From JAYZDF01 sp036337945 (lineage in GTDB: Bacteria > Myxococcota > Kuafuiibacteriia > Kuafuiibacteriales > Kuafuiibacteriaceae): a DNA stretch of 27,311 nt. Below, in pieces: positions 7,681 to 15,354 of the stretch; position 1 is the first letter of the stretch; each line of letters begins with the position of its first letter. Made by a program: the position numbers and the translations under genes. The stretch is taken from positions 1 through 27,311 of the forward strand of contig JAYZDF010000119.1 in NCBI GenBank assembly GCA_036337945.1. The letters are read 5' to 3'. Under the pieces are notes generated by a model. It saw only the letters and a list, made by a program, of their open reading frames with translations. It did not search any database and was not told the origin of the DNA.

Positions 7681-10600
7681 ATGAGCGTTCCGCCGCAAGA
7701 GTTAGAAAAAGACTTCTCGCCCCTATCCGCACTGGCGGGCAAAAACATTCTGATCATCGGTACGACCGGGTTCCTGGCAAAAGTCATGCTCTCAATGTTG
7801 GTCGAGAGATTCTCTCTCGATAAAATCTTTTGTCTAATTCGGGCTCAAAGGAGTCGCAGCGCTGAAGAACGATTCTGGGAGGACGTGATTGGTGCGGAAA
7901 TGATGGACCCAGTCCGCCAGAAGCTAGGTGTCAGCTTTGAGCATACGCTGCGTGAAAAAATTCATATTTTGTCGGGTGACATCTCTAAACCTGGGCTCGG
8001 GTTGAATGAAGAAGAAGCTGAGCTTGTGAGGCGTGAAGTCGATGTAGTGATTAATTCCGCGGGTCTTGTAAATTTCAATCCACCTCTCGATGACGCAATC
8101 AAAGTCAATGCATGCGGAGCGCTTGAGCTCGCCAAGTTCGTTGCAAGTTGCGACCGTTCACGACTTGTTCATATTTCGACATGCTTTGTTGCGGGAAATC
8201 GTTCCGGACTGATCCGCGAGGACGAAGAACTTTTGGGATACTTTCCGAATAAGTCCAAACATCCCAATATCGAATTTGACTGGAAACGTGAGCTTCAAGA
8301 TCTCGACCGTTTGATTTCTCAGATTGAATCGAGAACTGATGACGGAGCCCTAGAAGCAAGGTTTCAAACCGAGGCTCTTGAACGCCTCAAGCAAGAAGGG
8401 AGAGAACCGCATGCGAGAACTGTGCGTGCAGCCATCATCAATCAACGCCGTCGATGGGTAGCAGAACAACTGATTCAGTCTGGAATCGACCGCGCACAAT
8501 ATTGGGGCTGGCCAAATATCTATACTTACTCCAAGTCAATAGGTGAACAAGCAGTTGCGGGGACTGAAGGTTTGTCTTGGACAATCGTACGACCCGCCAT
8601 CGTCGAAAGCGCGAACGAATATCCTATGCCCGGCTGGAATGAAGGGATGAACACCACCGCACCGTTAGCGTATCTAGGAACACACGGGCAACTCATGTTG
8701 CCGTCTGGTGAAGACCTTATTCTTGATGTGGTTCCTGTAGACGCAGTCGCTTCCGCGACCATCGCGGCTTGTGCTGCAATTTTAGAAGACCGCCATGAGC
8801 CTGTGTATCAAGTTGCAGCAGGTGACGTGAACCCGGCTACTATGGCTCGAACAGTAAACCTTGTTTCCCTTTATCGTCGTCGAATGACTAAACGCGAAGA
8901 AGAAGCAGGTGAGATTTCGTGGTGGGAAGCTCGAGTAAAAGAAAGAGCCGGTCCTGTTCCTGGCTCTTTTGAAAAGTTTGAGAAAGTTTCGTCTCCGGCA
9001 TTCAAGCGTCTTGTAGGAGGATTTCGAAAGGCTCTCGCAGACAAAGAGCCAGAACGCTATGGACCTTTGAGCGGCTTACTGTCTCAAGTACAGCGAGTTA
9101 CAAAAGAGATAGAAACTGACCTTGACCGAGTCGTCGATGCGATTGATTTATTCAAACCATTTATCGTTGAAAACCGATATGTCTTCAGGACCAAGAATAC
9201 TCGCAAACTGTTTGCTATGATGAACGATGCAGACAGGTTGCTGCTTCCTTATACCGTCGAGACTATGGACTGGAGAAAATATTGGCTCGACGTTCATATG
9301 CCGGGTCTTGAGAAATGGGTGTTCCCAAAAATGGACCTCTCAGCAACCAAGAAGACGATTATTCCGAGAGGCTATCGTGATCTTAGCGAGATGTTTCTTT
9401 CAAGAACTTCGGAGCACGGTCGCCGAGTTGCGTATCGTATTCTCAAGGACGATAATGTGGCGGACTCATTCACGTATGATGATCTTCGAGCTGCGGCGTT
9501 TTCTGCAGCGGCCCACCTTAGCGCGCAAGGCATTTCTCGAGGAGATTACGTAGCTCTAGTGTCAGAAAGTCGTCCCGAATGGGGTATGACGTACTTTGGA
9601 ATTTTGCTATGTGGGGCAACTGCTGTTCCCGTAGACACGGAACTCTCATCTGCCGAGATGAACGCAATTTTTCAGGCTTCTAAACCCAAAGCAGTGATTG
9701 CCAGTCAAAAGTGTGCTGAGAAGCTGCAGGATGTTGCTGCGACATTTCCAATGACATCATTTGAGCAGCTTTTCGAGAATGCACATCTTGAAGAAGTCAG
9801 TGAGTCCTTCAAACCGGTGAAGCGGAAACCGGAAGACGTAGCCTCCGTTTTGTTTACATCCGGAACAACCGGAGAACCAAAAGGTGTCATGCTTACGGAC
9901 CGAAACTTTACGGCCCTCAACGCACGCATTTCATCTATTTTTAATCTTCATCGAGCCGATTCGTTGCTCTCGGTACTTCCTCTGCACCACACTTTTGAGT
10001 TCAGCGCGGGCTTTTTGCTTCCTCTCAATGCTGGTGCTTCTATCACTTATCTTGAGGAGCGAAGTCCGGAACTTCTCCGTCGTGCGTTCAAAGAGACTCC
10101 GGTGACTGCGATGATCGGTGTACCCGCATTATGGGAGACCTTGCATCGAAAGATCTTTTCTGGGGTTGAGGATTACGGAAAAGCGACCGAATCCTTGATT
10201 CGTGCTCTTGCGGAAGTCAACCGAGTCGTTCGCGACCACTCGCCTTGGAACTTCGGCCAGTGGGTTTTTCGCCCGATGCATAACGCTCTTGGTGGTCGAG
10301 TTCGTTATCTCATTAGCGGTGGTGCACCGTTGGACTCCAAGATTTACAACGACTTTCGTGGTCTAGGGTTTTCAATCTACGAAGGATACGGTCTCACCGA
10401 AGCGGCGCCCGTCGTAAGCGTCGGACGGCCGCGACAAAAAGGGCTGTCTGGAACTGTCGGTATGCCTATCCCCGGAATTGACGTCAAAATTTTCGAGCCC
10501 GATGAAGAAGGAATCGGCGAGGTAATCGCTCGAGGTCCGACAATTATGGCGGGTTACATCAATAATCCAGAGGCAACGGCTGAGGCGATTCGAGACAACT

Positions 10601-12093
10601 GGCTTTTCACCGGTGACCAAGGTCGACTCGATGATGAGGGACGCCTAACCATCGTGGGGCGCCAGAAGGATGTCATCATTGATACGGGCGGCAAGAATGT
10701 CTACCCTGATGAAATCGAAACTTTGTATTCGGAAAACGATTTTATCAAGGAATTATCGGTGGTCGGGATTCCTGCCTCTCAAGGAACAGGTGAACGTGTC
10801 GCCTGCCTTGTTGTTCCTGATTTAGAAAAGGCCGATGAAATTGAACCCGGGATTGACTTGGCCTCGGTCCGACAGCGAATCCAACAACACTTCCGAGATG
10901 TTGGTAGTCAGCAGACTATTGCGCGGCGAGTAAAAGTTTTGCACTTTTGGGAAGATGACTTACCTAAGACATCGACTCGAAAAGTTAAGCGGCCGTTCGT
11001 TAGGGATGTACTGATTCGAAAAGAAAAGGCGCGACGAAGTCTAACGTCCTCTGCTCCAAAAGGGCCACAGAAGCAAAACACATGGGTCATTGATACCATT
11101 GCGAAGCTGGCCCAAACCAAATCAACTGAGGTTTCAGAGACCCAAACCTTAGTCGGTGACCTTGGCTTTGACTCTCTTATGCAGCTCGAACTTGTAACTT
11201 CAATTGAGAGTCAATTCCCTGGAACAGCATTTACCCAAGAAGAACTCAATGCAGTCGAGAGCGTCGGAGATGTCATTCATCTGCTTCAAACAGCGGGTAA
11301 GTCGACGCGAGATCGAACGGTTGAAGTCGGAGAGCAAGATCAAGCATCGGTGCAGGTGCCGAGTGCTTTGGCGAACATCGGAAAATCTGTACTTGGTTGG
11401 GCTCGTAAAAAAGCCTACGAAACCGCATTTGAGATTGAAGTAGACGGTCAAGGTAACATCCCAGCGAATACCAACTTTATAATCGCAGCAAATCACACTT
11501 CACATTTGGATACCGGACTTATTGCCTATGCGCTTGAAGGTCTTGCTGGCGATATTGCGGCCCTTGCTGCAAAAGACTATTTTTTCGATGACCCGAAACG
11601 CCGCTTTTATTTTGAGAACTTTACAAATCTCATTCCCATGGACCGACACGGGTCTCTCAAGAAATCAATGAAATTGGCGGAGCAGGTCGTAAATCAGGGT
11701 TCAAATCTCCTTATTTATCCTGAAGGTACTCGCGCCCGTGATGGACAACTTGCGCCGTTTAAACCGGCATTAGGATACCTAAGTTTGCATTGTCGAGTTC
11801 CAATATTGCCTGTCTATTTAGGTGGGACATTTGAAGCGTTGCCTGTCGGAAGCGTCATGCCAAAAGAAAAGAATCTCTATGTTCGAATCGGTCAACCGAT
11901 TCATTTTGAAGATCTACAGAGAAAGACGGAGTCGTGGGCTCGTTCGGAAGCATATCGTTATATTTCCGACTTGACTCATGATGCAATAAAGCGACTGGGA
12001 GGACTTGAGGAGCCCCTTGAGTCGCCGAATTCCTCTCAAGATTCATTCATGTCGTTTGAATCAGAAATTTCCATCGGGAAATCGAGGACCTAA
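7681..12093 (+). CDS. ElbD-like multifunctional lipid enzyme: fatty acyl reductase, acyl-AMP ligase, acyl carrier and PlsC acyltransferase
   Basis: One 1470-residue chain joins four lipid-metabolism modules. (1) A fatty acyl-CoA reductase-type SDR (about 20-545): GTTGFLAK (27-34) for NADPH and the catalytic Y281-xxx-K285 (YTYSK). (2) An AMP-dependent acyl ligase (about 560-1110): LFTSGTTGEPKG (724-735), YEGYGLTEAAP (900-910), the TGD at 977-979 and a PKTSTRK end motif with Lys1101. (3) An acyl carrier domain (about 1130-1205) with Ser1165 in GFDSL for phosphopantetheine. (4) A 1-acylglycerol-3-phosphate acyltransferase (about 1245-1440) with NHTSHLD (1271-1277, the HX4D motif) and YPEGTR (1346-1351). 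All key residues are present, so it can plausibly activate, reduce and transfer acyl chains. The order matches what I recall for Myxococcus xanthus ElbD, a multifunctional enzyme of ether lipid synthesis. The ATG start lacks a strong ribosome binding site. Confidence 0.93.
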   Translation: MSVPPQELEKDFSPLSALAGKNILIIGTTGFLAKVMLSMLVERFSLDKIFCLIRAQRSRSAEERFWEDVIGAEMMDPVRQKLGVSFEHTLREKIHILSGDISKPGLGLNEEEAELVRREVDVVINSAGLVNFNPPLDDAIKVNACGALELAKFVASCDRSRLVHISTCFVAGNRSGLIREDEELLGYFPNKSKHPNIEFDWKRELQDLDRLISQIESRTDDGALEARFQTEALERLKQEGREPHARTVRAAIINQRRRWVAEQLIQSGIDRAQYWGWPNIYTYSKSIGEQAVAGTEGLSWTIVRPAIVESANEYPMPGWNEGMNTTAPLAYLGTHGQLMLPSGEDLILDVVPVDAVASATIAACAAILEDRHEPVYQVAAGDVNPATMARTVNLVSLYRRRMTKREEEAGEISWWEARVKERAGPVPGSFEKFEKVSSPAFKRLVGGFRKALADKEPERYGPLSGLLSQVQRVTKEIETDLDRVVDAIDLFKPFIVENRYVFRTKNTRKLFAMMNDADRLLLPYTVETMDWRKYWLDVHMPGLEKWVFPKMDLSATKKTIIPRGYRDLSEMFLSRTSEHGRRVAYRILKDDNVADSFTYDDLRAAAFSAAAHLSAQGISRGDYVALVSESRPEWGMTYFGILLCGATAVPVDTELSSAEMNAIFQASKPKAVIASQKCAEKLQDVAATFPMTSFEQLFENAHLEEVSESFKPVKRKPEDVASVLFTSGTTGEPKGVMLTDRNFTALNARISSIFNLHRADSLLSVLPLHHTFEFSAGFLLPLNAGASITYLEERSPELLRRAFKETPVTAMIGVPALWETLHRKIFSGVEDYGKATESLIRALAEVNRVVRDHSPWNFGQWVFRPMHNALGGRVRYLISGGAPLDSKIYNDFRGLGFSIYEGYGLTEAAPVVSVGRPRQKGLSGTVGMPIPGIDVKIFEPDEEGIGEVIARGPTIMAGYINNPEATAEAIRDNWLFTGDQGRLDDEGRLTIVGRQKDVIIDTGGKNVYPDEIETLYSENDFIKELSVVGIPASQGTGERVACLVVPDLEKADEIEPGIDLASVRQRIQQHFRDVGSQQTIARRVKVLHFWEDDLPKTSTRKVKRPFVRDVLIRKEKARRSLTSSAPKGPQKQNTWVIDTIAKLAQTKSTEVSETQTLVGDLGFDSLMQLELVTSIESQFPGTAFTQEELNAVESVGDVIHLLQTAGKSTRDRTVEVGEQDQASVQVPSALANIGKSVLGWARKKAYETAFEIEVDGQGNIPANTNFIIAANHTSHLDTGLIAYALEGLAGDIAALAAKDYFFDDPKRRFYFENFTNLIPMDRHGSLKKSMKLAEQVVNQGSNLLIYPEGTRARDGQLAPFKPALGYLSLHCRVPILPVYLGGTFEALPVGSVMPKEKNLYVRIGQPIHFEDLQRKTESWARSEAYRYISDLTHDAIKRLGGLEEPLESPNSSQDSFMSFESEISIGKSRT

Positions 12094-12096
12094 CTT

Positions 12097-13086
12097 ATGA
12101 AGGTGTTTGTAACGGGCAGTACTGGGTTCTTAGGTCAGGCTGTCACTCAAGTGTTCATGAAGGCAGGTCATGATGTGACCGCGATGGTGCGCAGTTCGCG
12201 TCATCGGCTTATTGATGGTGTGATACCGGTCGAATCAAATCTTTCATCGGTCGACAAACTTTCTCAAATTTTGAAAGGTTTCGATGTTGTGATTCATCTT
12301 GCTGGCAAAGTATCGAGAGATCCACAAGACGGACCTGAGATGCATGATATTCATGTCAACGGGACTCGTGTTCTTCTTCAGGCCATGCAGCAAGCTAAGG
12401 TCCGAAAACTGATTCTTTCGTCGACTTCCGGGACTATCGCAGTGTCAAAAGAGTCGGGATACATCGCAACCGAAGCCGACACTGCTCCTATCGAGTTGAT
12501 TGGCCGCTGGCCCTATTACATGTCTAAGTTTTTGCAGGAGAAAGAGGTATTGAGTTGGGACGCTCAGGATAAAATCGAATCAGTTATCCTTAATCCAAGC
12601 TTACTCCTGGGGCCAGGCGATGAACGGCTTTCATCAACGGGTGACGTCTTAAAGATCCTAGAAGGACGACTGCCCGCAATAACCAAAGGAACGGTTGCGT
12701 TTGTTGATGTGAGAGATTGTGCGAGCGCGTTTCTCTCGGCGTTGGAAAATGGGAAAAGAGGTCACCGGTACTTATTGAATGGAGTAAATCTCAGCGTATC
12801 CTCTTTCGTAGAGCGTGTCGCCCGTGCTGGTGATGTTCCGATGCCTCTCTTCAAATTACCATCTCGATTTGCAAAACTGAGCTCAAAATTTATTGAAGGT
12901 GCTTATCAGGCCATGGACCGAATCCCTCCCGTTGATTCTGTGTCTGTAGAAATGGGCTGCTACCATTGGGGTTGTTCATGGAGTAAAGCAGAGTCTGAAC
13001 TCGATTTTTGTCCGCGTGATCCTCAACAAACTGTGAATGATACGGTTCGGGATCTTGCGAATAGAGGAATATTTAGGAAGTCTTGA
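12097..13086 (+). CDS. NAD(P)-dependent extended SDR (dihydroflavonol reductase / 3-beta-HSD-like)
   Basis: The 329-residue product has the Rossmann motif GSTGFLG (7-13) at its very start, the DVVIHLAG (63-70) strand, a catalytic Ser near 109-110 (LSSTSG) and Y140-xxx-K144 (YYMSK), which together define an extended short-chain dehydrogenase of the epimerase/dihydroflavonol reductase kind. It probably reduces or oxidises a carbonyl or hydroxyl with NAD(P). The ATG lies 3 bases after the stop of the megaenzyme gene, behind a GAGG, so the two are almost certainly co-expressed and the substrate is likely a lipid intermediate from that enzyme; the exact substrate cannot be read from sequence. Its stop codon overlaps the start of rsmB. 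Confidence 0.9.
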   Translation: MKVFVTGSTGFLGQAVTQVFMKAGHDVTAMVRSSRHRLIDGVIPVESNLSSVDKLSQILKGFDVVIHLAGKVSRDPQDGPEMHDIHVNGTRVLLQAMQQAKVRKLILSSTSGTIAVSKESGYIATEADTAPIELIGRWPYYMSKFLQEKEVLSWDAQDKIESVILNPSLLLGPGDERLSSTGDVLKILEGRLPAITKGTVAFVDVRDCASAFLSALENGKRGHRYLLNGVNLSVSSFVERVARAGDVPMPLFKLPSRFAKLSSKFIEGAYQAMDRIPPVDSVSVEMGCYHWGCSWSKAESELDFCPRDPQQTVNDTVRDLANRGIFRKS

Positions 13087-14432
13087 AAAATCGAAACGAA
13101 AAACACGTGGATGATGCAATCGTTGGTGGCGCCAAAAAAGGCCGCCTTGGTCGCATTACAGATCGAGCTCTCAATACGATTGCTGTAGCCGACGATGGCA
13201 TGCCAGTTGACCGTGCGCTTTCACATACCATCAAAACGGCTCGCGACCTGGGTTCCAATGAACGCAGACAGCTAAGCGAGCTTGTTTACACCGTCGTCAA
13301 GAATCGGCGGAAAATCCAATATCGTTTGCATAAAGCACTCAAAGCTTGCGGAAAGACAGCTAAGGTTTTCGACGAAACAATGCTGATTCGGTTCGAGGTT
13401 CTTATTGCGTTACTCGAAATGGGTGCTGAGGTTAAGTCATTAGAAAACTGGGATAAATATGCCTATAAGCGCGTTCCCAAACTTTTTGAGAAGCTGAGTC
13501 GGACGACCTTCAAGCATAAGGATTTTGCGGTCACCTACTCGCTACCAGCGTGGATTGCCGACCGTTGGTCTGATGCCCATGGTGATTCTACGGCAGAAAA
13601 GTGGGCTCAATCATTGTTGACGCGCGGTCCTCTGACTTTGAGAGTTAATACAATGAAAGCCAATCGAGAGGAGATTCTTGAAAGGCTGATCACAGACCAC
13701 AATATTGAATGTGAACCAACGCCTCGAGCGCCTCATGGAATTATTGTGAGGCAACCCGCAGACATTGAAAACTTATCATTGTATCGCGAAGGGATTGTCG
13801 AGATTCAAGATGAAGGAAGCCAACTGATTGTTGAAGCAGTCGCTCCGAAACCGGGCGATAAAGTCCTTGATGCTTGTGCAGGTGCCGGTGGTAAAACCTT
13901 GGGTTTATTAGCCTGTGCCCAGGGCAAGGGCGAGTTTGTTGCGGTTGATATAAATAAGAAAAAACTCTCGGAATTGCAAAGAAGAGCAAAGCGTGCCGGA
14001 TACAATCAAGTAAAGACGCTTGACTTCGATATGATTGATCTTCCCAAGAAATATCTCGCATGGGCGGACCGTGTTTTAGTTGATACACCCTGTTCTGGGT
14101 CTGGAAGGTTGCGCAGACAACCCGATACAAAATGGAGACTTACGGAAGCTGAATTACTTGGATTTGCAGGAAAGCAGTTTGCGATTCTTTCTCGTGGAGT
14201 TGATGCTGCGAAAGTTGGGGGCATTATCATTTATGCTACCTGTTCCTTGTTTCGAGAGGAAAACGAAGCCATTGTGCAGCGGCTTTTAGAGGAGAACAGT
14301 AAGGTACGTTCTATTCGCTTATCTGATATGTCTCCAAACTTGCCTGATGAACCATGGCACTATGTTGAACCTGGTCCTGACGAGTCAGGGCCAGACGGTT
14401 TCTTTATTAGTGGTTTTCAAAAGATCGCCTAG
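13083..14432 (+). CDS. rsmB: 16S rRNA (cytosine-C5)-methyltransferase RsmB (NOL1/NOP2/Sun family)
   Basis: RsmB methylates C967 (E. coli numbering) of 16S rRNA using S-adenosylmethionine. The 449 residues hold a NusB-like N-terminal RNA-binding domain (about 20-130), and a Rossmann methyltransferase domain with the SAM motif DACAGAGGKT (263-272), motif IV DTPCSGSG (334-341, Cys337) and motif VI YATCSLF (384-390, Cys387). In this family the motif VI cysteine is the nucleophile and the motif IV cysteine helps release the product. The start is TTG at 13083, supported by AGGAAG just upstream; it overlaps the preceding TGA stop in TTGA, which suggests translational coupling. RsmF or other RNA m5C methyltransferases lack the NusB-like domain, so RsmB is the best name. 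Context with lipid genes is unusual. Confidence 0.9.
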   Translation: MKNRNEKHVDDAIVGGAKKGRLGRITDRALNTIAVADDGMPVDRALSHTIKTARDLGSNERRQLSELVYTVVKNRRKIQYRLHKALKACGKTAKVFDETMLIRFEVLIALLEMGAEVKSLENWDKYAYKRVPKLFEKLSRTTFKHKDFAVTYSLPAWIADRWSDAHGDSTAEKWAQSLLTRGPLTLRVNTMKANREEILERLITDHNIECEPTPRAPHGIIVRQPADIENLSLYREGIVEIQDEGSQLIVEAVAPKPGDKVLDACAGAGGKTLGLLACAQGKGEFVAVDINKKKLSELQRRAKRAGYNQVKTLDFDMIDLPKKYLAWADRVLVDTPCSGSGRLRRQPDTKWRLTEAELLGFAGKQFAILSRGVDAAKVGGIIIYATCSLFREENEAIVQRLLEENSKVRSIRLSDMSPNLPDEPWHYVEPGPDESGPDGFFISGFQKIA

Positions 14433-14450
14433 GAATCTTCCCGGGTGTTT

Positions 14451-14458
14451 TATATAAA
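14451..14458 (+). promoter_or_regulatory. Candidate -10 box directly ahead of the HEAT-like gene
   Basis: The TATATAAA stretch ends 6 bases before the GTG start at 14465. A transcript starting 6 to 8 bases after this box would begin at or next to the GTG, giving a leaderless mRNA, which would fit the missing ribosome binding site. The -35 region is weak, so this is tentative. Confidence 0.35.
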
Positions 14459-14464
14459 CGACTT

Positions 14465-15226
14465 GTGAATAATTTTGCCTTCACCGCATTTTTCTCAGCT
14501 TCCTTTTTATTGACGACTGCCGCGCATAGCACATCGCTCCCGCCGATAAAGGGTGTTCAGGATGCAGTCATTCAACTTCGAATGAAGAGCGACACAACCA
14601 AACTTTTGGCTTTAAAAAACCTTCAGAAAGCATGCACGGGTCGCTATCGTCGGGCTCTCAAAGATTCTCCTATGATTTTGAAGCTTCTTCAGACCGCCGC
14701 GAAAGCAGAAAATACGAAAATTAAGAAGGCTGTCATCGAGTCATATCGATGTTTCTCTCCTGAAAAATTTCAAACGTTATTGATGATCCAGCTCGCCGAT
14801 AAAGACCCATCCGTCTCAAATTTTGCGGCAGAAATTTCCGCCAGAGTAAGTGATCCCGCAATGGTTGAGCCCTTGCTTGAAGCCTGGACCAAGCTTGGTA
14901 ATTCATGTCTTCAAGATGGTTTATCAAAGTCACAGATTGATACTTGCGTTTGGCTGACCTACGCACCTGGCGCGTCTGTCGCAAGAGCGTCCGAAGCCCT
15001 CAAAAGGCAGACCGTTTCTTTGGTGATCTCTCACTTTGAGTCTCCTTATCCGAAAGTCCGCGAAGTCGCCGTGGAGACATTAACGGCTGCGGGAAATGCT
15101 AAACACGCAAAGGCATTATCTGAGCTCATCAAGAAAGAGAAAGGAGGACATTTTGCGTCCGCTAATGAATCCGCTTTATTGACTCGTTTCAACAAACGAC
15201 TGAAGACCCTTAAATCCCGAAAATAA
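14465..15226 (+). CDS. Exported HEAT-like repeat protein
   Basis: The 253-residue product begins with a signal peptide (NNFAFTAFFSASFLLTTAAHS) and then a chain of paired helices with spacing like HEAT repeats (for example DAVIQLRMKSDTTKLLALKNL, KDPSVSNFAAEISARV, PYPKVREVAVETLTAAG). Such repeats bind other proteins; no enzymatic motif is visible. Two cysteines (near residues 155 and 161 by eye, in SCLQ and DTCVW) could pair after export. I use the GTG start at 14465. There is no ribosome binding site, but TATATAAA lies about 6-14 bases upstream (see the leaderless finding). It follows rsmB by 32 bases in the same direction, so it may instead be read through from the operon. Confidence 0.78.
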   Translation: MNNFAFTAFFSASFLLTTAAHSTSLPPIKGVQDAVIQLRMKSDTTKLLALKNLQKACTGRYRRALKDSPMILKLLQTAAKAENTKIKKAVIESYRCFSPEKFQTLLMIQLADKDPSVSNFAAEISARVSDPAMVEPLLEAWTKLGNSCLQDGLSKSQIDTCVWLTYAPGASVARASEALKRQTVSLVISHFESPYPKVREVAVETLTAAGNAKHAKALSELIKKEKGGHFASANESALLTRFNKRLKTLKSRK

Positions 15227-15240
15227 CTCCGTTAGAAATT

Positions 15241-15263
15241 CCTGTGGTATTATTCACCACAGG
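15241..15263. other. Perfect 8-bp inverted repeat between two genes
   Basis: CCTGTGGT at 15241-15248 and ACCACAGG at 15256-15263 form a perfect 8-bp stem with a 7-base loop, 14 bases after the HEAT-like gene and 91 bases before the CHAP-like gene. No run of T follows on either strand, so a classic Rho-independent terminator is doubtful; an operator or an RNA hairpin is as likely. Confidence 0.5.
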
Positions 15264-15354
15264 CAAGTGAGTAAAATAAGGGAATAAAAGCCGCGAGGAG
15301 CTCAATTCTTCGACCTTGGGACTTGGTATGCATCTTGAATTGTAGACCGAGTAT

